A stretch of 64,000 nucleotides of DNA from Saprolegnia diclina VS20 (GCF_000281045.1 NW_008246075.1:777344-841343), one strand, 5' to 3'. Positions 45,801 through 56,730 are shown, numbered from the stretch's first letter. Program-made: numbers and translations. Notes: a model not told the origin generated them from the letters alone.

Positions 45801-46725
45801 CTCTGGGACGGGTCGTCGAGGCAGACCATGCCCTCGACTTCGCTGATCTCGACCCAGCCGTCGTGGTCCGAATCCGGGAGCTCGTGCATCTTGCCGTCCT
45901 CGTCGGGCCCGAGGAGCGACACAAGGCCGTCCGCGTCACTCGAGATGTCGGTGATGATGCGCGTGATCGGGTTCTCGCCCGTCGCGTCGTGCGTCGTGAA
46001 CGCCGGGCCAAAGTCCGTGAACGCGTAGCCAAACGCGCCAGGAATGTCGCACGCGATGAAGCCGATTGACGGCGACTGCGCGCGGCAAAACGCGTTCCAG
46101 CGCGCGAGCTCGGCGCGGCGCGAGTGCGTAAAGACCACCACGTTGTGGCGCGCGACGACGTCCTCCGTGAGGCTGCCCGTGTGCACCTTGAGCGTCACCA
46201 TCTTGTTGAGCTCGGCAAGCTACACACGTCGCGTCGTCAGTATACATGGCATCGCGGTAAGGACGTACGCGGTGCGCCACGGCGGCGGCGCGGGGTGTGC
46301 CAACGTCGTCTTCGGTCAAAAAAAAGTTGACGCCAACGTCCTTAATGTCGGTGATCTCGTCTACACAGCGCTGAGCACCCCAGCACGACCAGATAGGATG
46401 ATCTACCGTCGTAAATGGTCACGGCGCCGGGCCCGGCGAGGACGAGGTTCTTGGCACACTCGATACCGACGCCACGCATGCCCACGATGAGCACCTTGAG
46501 CTTCACAAGCTAAGAAGGACGCATGCATGAGCGGTTTGGCCATCGCATCTCGTGTACCTTGGCCATGGTCTCGAGGCCAAAGGCGCCGATCTGCCGGCTG
46601 TACTTGTCCATGAAGCCAGCATCTCCTTCCAGGCTCTCCATCGTCTTGAGCTTCTTCGTCGGCGGACTCGTTGCGTCTTCGTCGGCGACCCGCTTCGTCG
46701 TCGAAAGCCAAAATGGCGTCGTCAT
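42822..46725 (-). CDS. UBA1: Ubiquitin-activating enzyme E1
   Basis: Adenylates ubiquitin and passes it to E2 enzymes. From ATG 46725 (MTTPFWLSTTKRV, with a Lys-rich PPTKKLK segment that may be a nuclear signal): first adenylation half MDKYSRQIGAFGLETMAK, KVLIVGMRGVGIECAKNL; FCCH region ISEVEGMVCLDD; second adenylation half VGLGCGPDGLVTVTDNDRIE, SNLNRQFLFRE and DFVTNALDN; catalytic Cys in NIPMCTLRNFP; SCCH domain and C-terminal ubiquitin-fold domain ending VLCRFEA at TAA 42822-42824. About seven exons. One 185-nt intron (45356-45540) joins TDGAKF to GRAEQLHLLLW and consists largely of a tandem repeat. Length of about 1,060-1,080 residues is standard. Confidence 0.95.
45356..45540 (-). repeat. 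Minisatellite-filled UBA1 intron
   Basis: Between about 45396 and 45536 the + strand repeats a 19-21 bp unit, AAAGCGGGAAAARGCAACAA, about six times plus a partial one. On the coding strand it is a run of pyrimidines (TTTTTCCCGC). It sits inside a GT-AG intron (GTACGC .. CGTAG) chosen because the flanking exons then read AKF|GRAEQLH as in other E1 enzymes. Confidence 0.8.
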
Positions 46726-47452
46726 CACAATCCGTGCTCTTCTGGGGCAAGCGCCGAGTGCAAATTCTCGCATTTTATTAAAATTCCTATAGAAAGCGAC
46801 GCATAATTTAATTCGAAGCGTCGAGTGGCCCAACAGGCTTGGGCGGCAGCGTACGGATAATTCGTGTATCCGGACACCCACGCGATCTTTCGTCGCAAGC
46901 TGCCACGTTTCCAGCCGTCGCCAGAAGAAAGGCTCTGCGTCTACGAGACGAGCTTGCTTGCTCGCTGGCTCCCGCGCCGCTTCGAGTGCTGGTCCCTGAA
47001 TAGGCCTGCTGCATTGTCCCATATCGCCTTGGCTCGATGCTTGGTGAGTGAAGTTCACGGCCGGACCAACGGACCACTGGGCGAGTGAAGTCGGTGCTTT
47101 GAGAGGTCGAGAGGTCGTTGCTTTGAGAGGTCGAGAGGTCGGTCATTGCTCCATGAGTCTTTTATACCCGGAATGATCAATGAGCTCGATCGCGCATGTG
47201 GGCGTTGACAAGGGACATCACCTAGCAGCAACAGAGAAGGAGGCCATAACGCTGCGAGACGGCGAGGGCGACTCGCGGCTCGCCAAGTGGTGCTATTCGC
47301 GAGCTATGCTAGGCTTTCCATGGCGGTACGAACTGTTTGAGGGTGGCACTTGGCGGCTGCGAGCCTCGCACGCAGAGCCATACGAGCCTTTAGGAGCATT
47401 GCGTCAAGGTCATGGGCGTATGCCACGCTGTATGGATAGTCAAGTGTCATCT
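46726..47452. promoter_or_regulatory. UBA1 upstream region
   Basis: Contains TATCCGGA at 46867-46874 with CGGATA at 46853-46858, about 140 bp before the UBA1 start, and a 24-bp tandem repeat (47090-47137). A 112-codon minus-strand frame (46808-47146) covers it but reads the repeats (DLSTSQS) and looks non-coding. Confidence 0.4.
47090..47137. repeat. 24-bp tandem repeat, two copies
   Basis: GTCGGTGCTTTGAGAGGTCG.. at 47090-47113 and GTCGTTGCTTTGAGAGGTCG.. at 47114-47137, differing at one position. It lies between UBA1 and the small gene to its right. Confidence 0.75.
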
Positions 47453-47717
47453 CTAGGCTTTGCCTTCCTTGGCCTCGCGCTTGGCCTTGGCAGCGGCAAT
47501 CTTGGCGGCTTGTGCCTGTACAGCGGTGATGTTGCATCGAGTTGGTCGGAATGGCGTCATCGCCTACCTCTTTGCGGCTGGCAAACTTGCCGCGGTTGTG
47601 GTACACGGTTGACGCTTGGCCAGACGCGAGCGTCGCAGCGACGGCTTCTGCCGCCGTCTCTCGGCAGGCCTCGGCCAGCTTGGCGGCGACGCGGCGATCG
47701 GCTTCTCTTCCGGCCAT
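47453..47717 (-). CDS. Small Ala/Lys-rich protein, 70 residues, unknown
   Basis: Two exons, both in phase: 47717-47568 (50 codons, MAGREADRRVAAKLAEA .. KFASRKE) and 47515-47453 (AQAAKIAAAKAKREAKEGKA, stop TAG). The 52-nt intron 47516-47567 has GTAGGC and CTGTACAG borders. Basic C-terminus and Ala-rich helices suggest a nucleic-acid or ribosome-associated small protein, but no family was recognised. A strong TATCCGGATA dyad lies 77-95 bp upstream, which supports this as a real transcription unit. Confidence 0.6.
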
Positions 47718-48368
47718 GCGAATCGTCGAATTTGCTCGGAACCCGCGAAGGCGTCTCCTATTTAGGACTTTTGGTGCCTTTTCCTAGGACCGATATCCGG
47801 ATACTCCGGATACGAAAAGGGCCACGCTGGCCAATCATTCGCTGGCACGCTGCCACGAAAGGTCATTTTGGATTTTGCCGAGTAGAGAAAAGAGCAACAG
47901 CCGAGTTCTCGATGATGTCACAACCATGCTAATTCCGAACAGCGCATTACGACGACTGACCGTGTTGATACAATGTATTCAAACCACTGAGAGAACTCCT
48001 TCCCATGTAGTACTAGCTTCGTCCATAGTGTAGCCAGCAGTCTAATGAACACACATTGTTATTTACCTTCAACAACTCCATCGAGTCGCTTTACATCCAG
48101 GTTCGCACGCCAGCGATAGCCAACCCGCATGAAACGCAGCGACAGCATCCGAGTACAGCGTCGCAGAAGCGGTAGAACCCGCAGGGTAGCGTCCATCATA
48201 ATCGCCAGCGAGAACGTTCGAAAGGAGAAGAGAGCGAGATTGAGCCAACTGCACCCTTGTCAGCAGACACGCTCAAGGCGGCATAGCGCAAGCTCCAGCC
48301 ACGAGCCACGTGTGCGCATGTTGCCTGGCGCCTCAGCCTAAAGCGTTGAAACGGAATAAGAAGTGAGA
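47718..48368. promoter_or_regulatory. Divergent region, small gene / MORN gene
   Basis: Carries the TATCCGGATA dyad (47794-47812), a CCAAT box (47830-47834) and a + strand Inr+FPR-like TCATTTTGGATTTTGCC at 47863-47879, which is about 490 bp before the MORN ATG. No coding frame is supported. Confidence 0.4.
47794..47812. promoter_or_regulatory. TATCCGGATA palindrome and TCCGGATA copy
   Basis: Perfect 10-bp palindrome TATCCGGATA at 47794-47803 followed by TCCGGATA at 47805-47812, upstream of the 70-residue protein. Confidence 0.5.
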
Positions 48369-50542
48369 ATGGAAACGTCCCAGGCAGAGGACGACCGGCG
48401 GCGCCAGAGCCGACCGCTGGCACTCCTCGCAGACATCGCACGCCTCAAGCTCGCAAGGTTCAAGAGAGAGGCGGTCGCAGAAGCGTCGGCGACCATGACG
48501 TCCTTGGGCAGTGTCAAGAAGAACGTCCAGGTCGCGGCGGCCGCCAAGGCGCGCGCCGCCAAGCGCGCGCAAAAGCAAAAGCACCTCGAAGACCCCAACT
48601 GGAACGTCATTCGCACCAAAGCGTCCAACGAGCTCCTCCACGACGAACTCACAAAGGTACTACGCTATCGTCATCGTGATGTGTGCGAGCCACTGCCTGT
48701 ATACTAGCTCATGAAGGACATCAACGTACTCCTGCGCAAGGAGCGCAAGAACGTACCTGCATGGATTCGGGTGCGTATCTTTAATGAACTAGCGTGAACT
48801 TGGAACGCGCGAGTAGAAGTACAAGGACGACGACCCGCGCTGTGTCTTTTACCACTCGATGCTCCGGCGTGTTGGGCTTCCGGAACGCCACGCGCGGGTA
48901 GGCTTGCACCGGCGCGCGTTAGGTCGTGTCGAGTGCGCTGTAGTTTGCGCCGTGGTTTCTCAAATCGGAGAAGCTCCAGCTCAACAAGTACGGGCAGCGG
49001 CTCTTTGCGCAGTTTGAGGCGGCGTACCTCACGCGCGAAGCAGCGCTGAGCGAGACCGAGGCTGCGGTGCGCAAGCACTTGGAGTTTCTCGGGCGCCTGA
49101 TGACCCTCAAAGCTCCACCGCGCGACAAGGTAGAGTGTCCGTGAGCGTCGAATAGCACGAGAGACATGTTTGCATAGAACCAAGCGATCGTGCAGCGGGC
49201 TTTTCGCGACTGCTCGTTTCCATCGCCCCGCATGACCTTGCTAGCGAGCAAGCACGACCCCGAGTCGGCGTTGCACCCGCTCGAGGCCAACAGTCCGGGC
49301 ACGGCCGAGGACGACCCCGAGGCCGTCGCGCACCCGGATCGACTCGACAGCGAGGACCCGCGCGTCGTGCAGCTGCAGATTGCGTCCGTGCCGAAAGCCC
49401 CGGCGCCACCAGGCCTCGCGCCCCAAGTCCCCGGGAAGCTCGAGAGCCACGGAAAACACACCTACTACCACTACAACGGGCGCTGGAAGGACGGACACAT
49501 GCGCGGCGCCGTTGGCGTCTACACGTTTGCCGACGGCGGCAAGTACGTGGGTGCGTGGAAGGACAGTATGCCGTGCGGCCCGGGCACCGCCGTACAAAAT
49601 TGCCAGCAGGACACCACTCATATACGTCCGGCGTAGGAGTACCCGAATGGGTCCAAATACCAAGGCAACTGGCGCGACGGCAAGTACCACGGTCTTGGGA
49701 CGTGGGAAGCCGCCGACGGCACGACATACGAAGGCAGTTGGAAGGACGGTCTCCGCGACGGCAAGGGCAAACTCGTTTTGCCCTCTGGCGCGACCTACGA
49801 CGGCCAGTTTTTTCAAAATTACCGGCACGGCGCCGGCGTCGAAGTGAGCCCGTATGTTCTTTTTGGAGAATATTGTCTTCCATGATATCGACAATCCTGG
49901 GTGCATGCGGTAGACTTGGCCACAAGTACAAGGGCAACTTTCGCCGCAACCGGATTTACGGCGAAGGTCGCATTGAGATCGACCTCGGGAACGGCCAAGT
50001 GCACGTGTATGCCAAAGAGAACTGGGCGCCGTGTGTTCTCGGTGGTGCGCTTCTGGCGATCTTATTGCGTCCCTACATCGTCGTCTCTGCCTGTAGAGGC
50101 GGCGGCCGAAGCGCGACTGCACTGGTCGGGCGTCGACATGGACACGGAGATGTCGATGCGGTCGCTCCTACGGGTGCGCGACGACCTCCGTGCGCTCGAC
50201 TTGCAGCTCGAGTACCGCAAGAAAGAGGCGGCTCGCATCATCGCCGAGAAGAAGGCGGCAAAGGAAGCTCGTCGGGACATTAACCGTGCGCGCCGCGAGG
50301 CCGAGAAACTAGCTAAAGAAGCGCTCGTCAACGAGTTGATCAAGGAAATGTCCGACGACGACGAAGACGACGGCTACGGCTTTAAAAAGCTCAAGCCCAA
50401 AGCCAAACCCACCGGTGGTGAGGGCGAGGCCAACGAGGAGAGCGATGAAAGCGCCGACGAAGAAGAAGACGGTGACAAAGCTGGCAATGCGACCAATCAA
50501 AACGACGACGACGACGACGATGATGACGCACCCGCCACATAA
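48369..50542 (+). CDS. MORN-repeat protein with acidic C-terminus
   Basis: Starts at ATG 48369 (METSQAEDDRRR). The N-terminal half is helical and basic (AAAAKARAAKRAQKQKHLED, then NKYGQRLFAQFEAAYLTREAAL). The middle has about five MORN repeats: YNGRWKDGHMRG, YVGAWKDSMPCG, YQGNWRDGKYHGLGTW, YEGSWKDGLRDGKG, YKGNFRRNRIYGEG. After them comes a Lys/Glu/Ala coiled coil and a Glu/Asp-rich tail ending DDDDDDAPAT at TAA 50540-50542. About nine exons. MORN repeats bind membranes or organise ciliary structures such as radial spoke heads; a flagellar role is plausible in zoospore-forming organisms (inference). Confidence 0.82.
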
Positions 50543-50579
50543 ATGCCATCGTTAGATTGGCCAGCTCTCTCGTGGCATG

Positions 50580-51938
50580 TCATTGGAAGGGATATGACAA
50601 TATAGTCCTACCAAGGTTTATGGTCTTTGTACCATTATATACATGCATTCTAGGTTTAATGGTACACGATCTATGCACAGAATCAATAACAAATGTTGAA
50701 GAAGAGAAGTGTACCGAGCCGGACGGGAGCGGTCCGCTTTCTTCGGCGTCGTGGAGGGCACAGAGGCTCTGCACTTGTAATCGCGCGCCGCGGACCGCCC
50801 CGAGAAAGTGTTGGCCCCCATACGAGCTCGACGTTGCTTGGTAGTTGACGCGCGGCGCGCTGAGGGGGTGGGTTGAAAATTCCGGGGGCTTCTGGAGCTC
50901 AAGCGTGTGCGAGTGGTGCATGTCGCGCTTCAAGCTCTTGAGGCGCTGCGCCTCGCTAGGTTGCATGGAGTCAGCTACATTGCGACTCGAAGCATTGCGC
51001 ACCGTTTTGTGTCCCAGTCCTGGGCGCGGTAGCTGCCGTACTTCTTCTCCGTGAGAACTTCTTCGAGCTGCCGGCGCTCAATCTCGTGCTGCACACGGAG
51101 GTCATCGCGCTGCTTTTGTTTGGCCCGGTGGTGTTCCTAAATACGACGTGGATATCGTTCTAGTCGAAGCATGGACAATAAGTACTTGAGCGCACTTGGT
51201 CTTTTCAAACTTCTCCATTGCGTCGGCGCGCGTGTAGACGTTCTTGGCCTGTTCAAAGAGCTGGAGTTTCGAGAGGTAGTACTCGGAGTTTTTGAGCTCG
51301 AGGAGTGTCCGCGAGTACTTGACGTGCGGGTCTGGCAGTCGGTCGAGGTAGTCTTCCAGCTGGCGCGTCTGGATCTGCTGCGTCTTGGCCAGCTCCTGCC
51401 GCCGCACATTGCAGTCGGCTTCGACGTCGCGCTGTTTCGCGAGCCACTTTTTTTCGTGCTGGTCGCGCACGAGCGAGACGGCATCAGCAAAGTGGCCGTT
51501 CTCAATACCTTGCCGGCGCTACCAATAATGGCTTTGTGCTACGATGCTCAAGTCGCCGACGCCATACCTTTTCGTACGTGGTCTGGAGCGCGATAAAGTC
51601 GGCTTTGATCGTGCGCAGCCGGTCCCGCATGATGATCGCGTTCGTGTACTTTCCCTTGCTCGTCATCGAATGCAATATGCTCATCATTTCGTTGCGAATG
51701 CGCGTGAACATGACGAGCTGGTCGCGCGGGTCGATGATGTCGTCGCTGTGGTACCCAAAGACCGCGTACGCGTCGACGAGGTTCTTGACCTCGAGCGTGC
51801 TCTTCTTCCCGAGCGCGACGGGCTCGAGCTGCGCAATCGCAAAGCGGAGGTCATCGCAAAACTACAAGAATCAGCAACTCAGATCTAGTAGCGTCGATGC
51901 GTGCGGACCGCAGCCTTGTCGTCCGCGCTCAGCTCCAT
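50580..51938 (-). CDS. Coiled-coil protein of unknown function
   Basis: From ATG 51938 (MELSADDKAA, then an intron joining FCDDLRFAIAQLE). Exons give conserved-looking segments: NLVDAYAVFGYHSDDIIDPRDQLVMF, GKYTNAIIMRDRLRTIK, DAVSLVRDQHEKKWLAKQRDVE and LEDYLDRLPDPHVKYSRTLLELK, then RQLEEVLTEKKYGSYRAQDWD. The last exon reads PRVNYQATSSSYGGQHFL. The repeated Gln/Lys/Asp helices suggest a filament or axonemal protein. The 3' end (stop 50580) is uncertain since the last part is low complexity; it stops 37 bp from the convergent MORN gene. Confidence 0.6.
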
Positions 51939-52976
51939 CGCGGAAATGGAGGAGATTGCACTTGGGTATTTTTGGCGCGCGCGGTGATTGGCCGACGCGT
52001 AGCCAATCACCGTGCGCATTTGCATATAAGATTTCAACAGGCACGAGCGAGGTGCGAGACCGGAAGTGACGTGCGTGAGAGCACGGACTGCTTGCGTCCC
52101 GCTGCATTATTTACCAAGGTTAAACAGCCCAAGACAGCGCTACCGAGAGTGGCTACCACGGACAACGTTGTCGAGTTGACAATGTAAAGCTCAACGGAAG
52201 GGAAAACACTGGTATCCTGCATGGCGTGTCGCTGGATTGAAGCATACACAATGCGTCTACCGCTGGGTAAGGTCGTATTGTTGCTGGCAGTGTGCAGTAC
52301 CATACAAGGCGCTAACGTTAGTGGTGTTGCTCCCGCAAGAACATTCGAAGGTCGAAGCCAACGTCGTACGTTGCGCGTATGCCACGTGGCACCGAAGCTT
52401 CCAGAAGCAAGATCCCGTTGCAGAGGCCATCACAGTGCTTTAACGTGCTGGCGATGGCCGGCGTCTGCTTTGCCCATGTGCAAAGCGTTCTGTGCCTTGC
52501 CTTCTTTGAAGCGCCCAAACTGTACTAGTACTCGGTATCGCGGCCAGAGGTGATAGATATGCTTGGCCGGCACACCGGTAGGATCCCGTCCACGGGTCAC
52601 CGACCTACTACTACGGAGTCCCAGCAAGCGCCTTCCGGTCCACCTGCACGCACCCATGCACTCGTCGCCCGCGTCATCATTCTCTCTGCAATCGGTTGAC
52701 CACGTGGCAGCGTCTCGACGCACTTTCGGTAGCGCATGGATTTCCATCGAAGATTCGATCTTTCGTATTTCGAACTCTCTTGCGCTTTGTATATGCGCGG
52801 TCGGCGGCTTCCCGCCTACAAACGTCAAGTACTCGGCCGGACACGTGGCTCGGTTTACCTCTCACAATGCATATCTATCCGTTTCGAATCTCTCACCTCA
52901 TGGTAAATCGATATGTTTTTCATTTGACAAAACCTCTTATATCGAATATATTGTCAAAGACTGCTGGGCGCACCGG

Positions 52977-53035
52977 TGACGTGGCCCCGCCGCTCGATCT
53001 ATCGACTCTCAGAGGTCCTCTCGGACGCCACGTCA
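52977..53035. promoter_or_regulatory. Inverted pair of UPRE-like elements
   Basis: TGACGTGGC at 52977-52985 and its exact reverse complement GCCACGTCA at 53027-53035, 50 bp apart. TGACGTGG is the core bound by XBP1/ATF6-type bZIP factors that induce ER chaperones. Distances to the ATG are about 108 and 58 bp. Confidence 0.6.
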
Positions 53036-53062
53036 GCAGCATATTGAGCGGCGCGGATCGAC

Positions 53063-53078
53063 TCACTTTCGAATTTGC
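53063..53078 (+). promoter_or_regulatory. Oomycete Inr+FPR core promoter of BiP
   Basis: TCACTTTCGAATTTGC, followed by T at 53079, fits TCAYTYY then AWTTTNYY, the combined initiator and flanking promoter region known from oomycetes. It is directly upstream of ATG 53085. Confidence 0.55.
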
Positions 53079-53084
53079 TAAGAA

Positions 53085-55061
53085 ATGAACTTGATCAAGG
53101 TCCTTACGTACGCTGCGGGCGCGCTCGCGGCCTGCGCGGTCTCGTCGGTCGTCGCGGAAGAGCCCAAGGGCCCGGTGATTGGCATCGACTTGGGCACGAC
53201 CTACTCGTGCGTCGGCCACTACGCCAACGGCAAGGTCGAGATCATCGCCAACGACCAGGGTAACCGCATCACGCCCTCGTATGTGGCATGGGACTCGAAC
53301 GACGAGCGCCTCATTGGCGACGGCGCCAAGAACCAGGCGACGATCAACCCGGAGAACACGCTCTTTGACGTCAAGCGCCTTATCGGTCGCCAGTACAACG
53401 ACAAGTCGGTGCAGGCGGACAAGAAGCTGCTGCCGTACGAGATTGTCAACAAGGAGGGCCGCCCGTACATCCAGGTGATTGTCAAGGGCGAGACCAAGAC
53501 GTTCTCGGCCGAAGAAGTCTCGGCCATGATTCTCACCAAGATGAAGAACATTGCTGAAAACTACCTCGGCAAGGAGGTCAACGACGCGGTCGTGACCGTG
53601 CCCGCGTACTTCAACGACGCCCAGCGCCAGGCCACGAAGGACGCCGGTACCATTGCCGGCCTCACGGTCCAGCGTATCATCAACGAGCCGACGGCCGCCG
53701 CCATTGCCTACGGTATCGACAAAAAGAACGCCAAGGGCGAGAAGAATGTGCTCGTCTTCGATCTCGGCGGTGGTACCTTTGATGTCACGCTCCTCACGAT
53801 CGACGGCGGCGTCTTTGAGGTGCTCTCGACCAACGGCGACACCCATCTCGGCGGTGAAGATTTCGATCAGCGTGTCATGCAGTTCTTCATCAAGAAGTGG
53901 CAGAAGCAAAAGAAGATTGACATCAGCTCGGACAAGCGCGCGCTCCAGAAGCTCCGCCGCGAAGCCGAGCGTGTCAAGCGCGCCCTCTCGACGCAGCCCC
54001 AGGCGCGCCTCGAAATTGAGTCGCTCCTCGACGGCGAGGACTTTGACGAGACGCTCACGCGTGCTCGCTTTGAAGAGCTCAACAACGACCTCTTCAAGAA
54101 GACGCTCGGCCCCGTCGAGAAGGTCATGAAGGACGCCGGCCTCAAGAAGTCGGAGGTCGACGAGATTGTGCTTGTCGGCGGCTCGACGCGCATTCCCAAG
54201 ATCCAGCAGCTCATCAAGGATTTCTTCAACGGCAAGGAGCCCTCGCGCGGTATCAACCCCGACGAGGCTGTCGCGTACGGTGCTGCCGTCCAGGGCGGTA
54301 TCCTCGCGGGCGTCAACGACGAGTCGACCAAGGACATTTTGCTTCTCGATGTGGCCCCGCTCTCGCTCGGTATTGAGACGGTCGGCGGTGTCATGACCAA
54401 GATCATCAACCGCAACACGGTGGTGCCCACGAAGAAGTCGCAGACGTTCTCGACGTACCAGGACAACCAACCCGCTGTGTCGATCCAGGTCTACGAAGGC
54501 GAGCGCACGATGACCAAGGACAACCACATGCTCGGCAAGTTTGAGCTCACGGGCATCCCGCCGGCGCCGCGTGGCGTGCCGCAGATTGAAGTCACGTTCG
54601 AGGTCGACGCCAACGGCATCCTCCAGGTCTCGGCCGAGGACAAGGGCACGGGCAAGGCTGAGAAGATTACGATCACGGCCGAGAAGGGCCGCCTCTCGCA
54701 GGAGGAGATTGATCGCATGGTCCAGGAAGCCGAGGAGAACGCCGAGGAAGACAAGAAGATCAAGGACCGCATTGACGGCCGCAACTCGCTCGAAGGCTAC
54801 CTCTACAACCTCAAGAACAACGTCGAGGACAAGCTCGCCGATAAGATTGACGACGACGACAAGGACACTGTCCTCAAGGCGGTCCAGGAGGCCATGGACT
54901 GGCTCGACGAGAACCAGGAAGCCGACAAGGAGGACTTTGACGCGCAGCAGAAGGCGGTCGAGAAGGTGGTCAACCCCATCATGTCCAAGGTCTACCAGTC
55001 GACGGGCGGTGCCGGCGCCGGCGCGGACGACGACGACGAGGACGACCACGACGAGTTGTAA
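53085..55061 (+). CDS. BIP: ER Hsp70 chaperone BiP/GRP78
   Basis: ATP-driven chaperone of the endoplasmic reticulum that also controls the unfolded-protein response. 658 residues, intronless. Signal peptide [21 protein letters not shown]. Nucleotide-binding domain motifs [54 protein letters not shown]; substrate-binding domain from about residue 400 and lid helices. The C-terminus ends [13 protein letters not shown] retains it in the ER. Codon usage is strongly biased, as expected for a highly expressed gene. The promoter carries UPR elements consistent with ER-stress induction. Confidence 0.98.
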   Translation: MNLIKVLTYAAGALAACAVSSVVAEEPKGPVIGIDLGTTYSCVGHYANGKVEIIANDQGNRITPSYVAWDSNDERLIGDGAKNQATINPENTLFDVKRLIGRQYNDKSVQADKKLLPYEIVNKEGRPYIQVIVKGETKTFSAEEVSAMILTKMKNIAENYLGKEVNDAVVTVPAYFNDAQRQATKDAGTIAGLTVQRIINEPTAAAIAYGIDKKNAKGEKNVLVFDLGGGTFDVTLLTIDGGVFEVLSTNGDTHLGGEDFDQRVMQFFIKKWQKQKKIDISSDKRALQKLRREAERVKRALSTQPQARLEIESLLDGEDFDETLTRARFEELNNDLFKKTLGPVEKVMKDAGLKKSEVDEIVLVGGSTRIPKIQQLIKDFFNGKEPSRGINPDEAVAYGAAVQGGILAGVNDESTKDILLLDVAPLSLGIETVGGVMTKIINRNTVVPTKKSQTFSTYQDNQPAVSIQVYEGERTMTKDNHMLGKFELTGIPPAPRGVPQIEVTFEVDANGILQVSAEDKGTGKAEKITITAEKGRLSQEEIDRMVQEAEENAEEDKKIKDRIDGRNSLEGYLYNLKNNVEDKLADKIDDDDKDTVLKAVQEAMDWLDENQEADKEDFDAQQKAVEKVVNPIMSKVYQSTGGAGAGADDDDEDDHDEL

Positions 55062-55203
55062 ACTAAGCGTCGGTCGTTAGAGTGGTGTTGCCGCATATGC
55101 AATGAATACTTGGTATTTACATTTCCACTTTTGAGATCTTATTGCGATTGAATCTTTTCGGCTTCTAATTTGTGGGATTCGATATTTCGGGATTCGATAT
55201 TTC

Positions 55204-56201
55204 ATGGACGACCTGCCGCTCATCGATACGACGCACGCCACGCGGCTGCTCAAACAGCTCGCGACCGTCGTCGAGACGCAGCGCCTCGAACTTGCGCAGC
55301 TTGCGGCCAAGGTCGATGCGCTTGAAGCGAGCGCGGCCGGGACCCGCCGCCATCTCGCGGCCCACGACGCCCATGCGACCGCGATCGATGCTCGACTTGG
55401 TCACGTGGAGGCCGAGCTGTCGCCCGCGACCGCGACCAGTCTCGGAGCGTTCGTGGCCCGGCTCTCGACGCAGTTGGCTGCGACCGAAGCGCGCTTGGAG
55501 GCCAAAGCCGACCTCGACGTGCTCCATGCCGCCGACGACGCGTTGGAGCATCGGCTGGTGCGGCGCCTCCAGCGCAACGAAGTCGCCATTAGCGAGACAG
55601 CGCGCTTGGCCGAGAGGTCACCACTCACTGTATTCATACCGGTCGTGCTCAGGCGCGTTCGTAGACTTGAAGCCAGCGCCGCTGCGATCCAAGCCCACGT
55701 GCACGTGATCGATGCGACGCTGCCGACCAAGCTCGACAAGGTACTCGTCCCTTGACGTGACTGCAGCAGCACGGTAGACAATCATGTAGATGGACCTGGC
55801 CCAACTCGAGACCGCCAGCGCCAAGCTCACGGGCTTTGGCGCCCGCGCCGATGCGCTCGACGTGGCGCTCGAGCTTGTGCAGGGCCGTCTTGAATCGCTT
55901 CAAGTCCAAGTCGCCACAGACGTGCGAACGCTCGAAGCCGCGGCTGCGACGACGGCCGACGCGATGCGGAGTACGTTCACTGACGCCGTGCACTTGCTGC
56001 GGACCGAGGTGCGAGCGTCGGCGTCGGCGACAGCGTCGGCTATCAAAGGCAGCGAAGCGCGCCTCCACGAGCAGATACAAAGCGAGATTCGTCGTCTCTC
56101 GGAGGCCGCTTTGCACGCGCAGACCAAATCGGACGCCAATCTCCAAGGACTCGCGTCCGTCTTGCAGTCTTCCTGCCGCCAGCTACGCGACGAGGTACTC
56201 C

Positions 56202-56288
<87 letters not shown>

Positions 56289-56712
56289 NNNNNNNNNNNN
56301 NNNNNNNNNNNNNNNNNNNNNNNNNNNNNNNNNNNNNNNNNNNNNNNNNNNNNNNNNNNNNNNNNNNNNNNNNNNNNNNNNNNNNNNNGATAGGTGGCGC
56401 GAAAGGCGAACCGGAGTGATGTCGTTTCCGCAACGAACGCGCTGACCTCGACACTGCAGACCAAGGTAGGATCGCATTCGGATAGTAGTATAATGCTGGA
56501 TACTTGGATAGGTCGCAACCGAGGCCGCCCTATTGTCGCTCCAGAGCAAGATCGCGGCCGTCGCAAGCGTATCCAACGAGATGACGACCAAAGTCGAGAT
56601 TGCGCTGCGGTTTGTCGACTGGTTTTACGCCCGCGGCAGTGCGTACGAGCACAATTTGCGCAGCGTCGAAGCGCAGCTCACGCATTTAGCGCAGGCGTCG
56701 TCGTTGTCGTAG
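55204..56712 (+). CDS. Coiled-coil protein interrupted by microsatellite and assembly gap
   Basis: Starts ATG 55204 (MDDLPLIDTTHATRLLKQL). Exons are almost entirely Ala/Leu/Glu heptads (VETQRLELAQLAAKVDALEAS, LETASAKLTGFGARADALDV, LRDEV). After LRDEV an intron begins at GTACTCCTC and contains an ATCT tetranucleotide repeat and 100 N. The following exons (VARKANRSDVVSATNALTSTLQTK, then VATEAALLSLQSKIAAVASVSNEM and VDWFYARGSAYEH) close at TAG 56710-56712. Domain family not recognised; long coiled coil. The gap lies in an intron, so the protein is probably complete. Confidence 0.65.
56205..56288 (+). repeat. (ATCT)n microsatellite
   Basis: An uninterrupted TATC/ATCT tetranucleotide run of about 20 units that ends at the assembly gap. 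Its true length is unknown. Confidence 0.95.
56289..56388. other. Assembly gap, 100 N
   Basis: Exactly 100 N, the usual placeholder for a gap of unknown length. It follows the microsatellite and lies in an intron of the coiled-coil gene. Confidence 0.98.
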
Positions 56713-56730
56713 GAATAAGATTGCTTGCAA

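Larger units (their letters stand above)
51939..53084. other. Intergenic, BiP promoter at right
   Basis: Left 0.9 kb has no supported gene. The final 120 bp hold a pair of UPR elements and an Inr+FPR core promoter for BiP. Confidence 0.45.

Noticed and set aside
46808-47146. 112-codon minus-strand ORF upstream of UBA1
   Set aside because: Begins in the tandem repeat (DLSTSQS repeats) and spans the promoter dyad.
52920-55049. 709-codon minus-strand frame across BiP
   Set aside because: It is the reverse shadow of a strongly codon-biased Hsp70 gene; composition is Leu/Val/Arg/Asp only.
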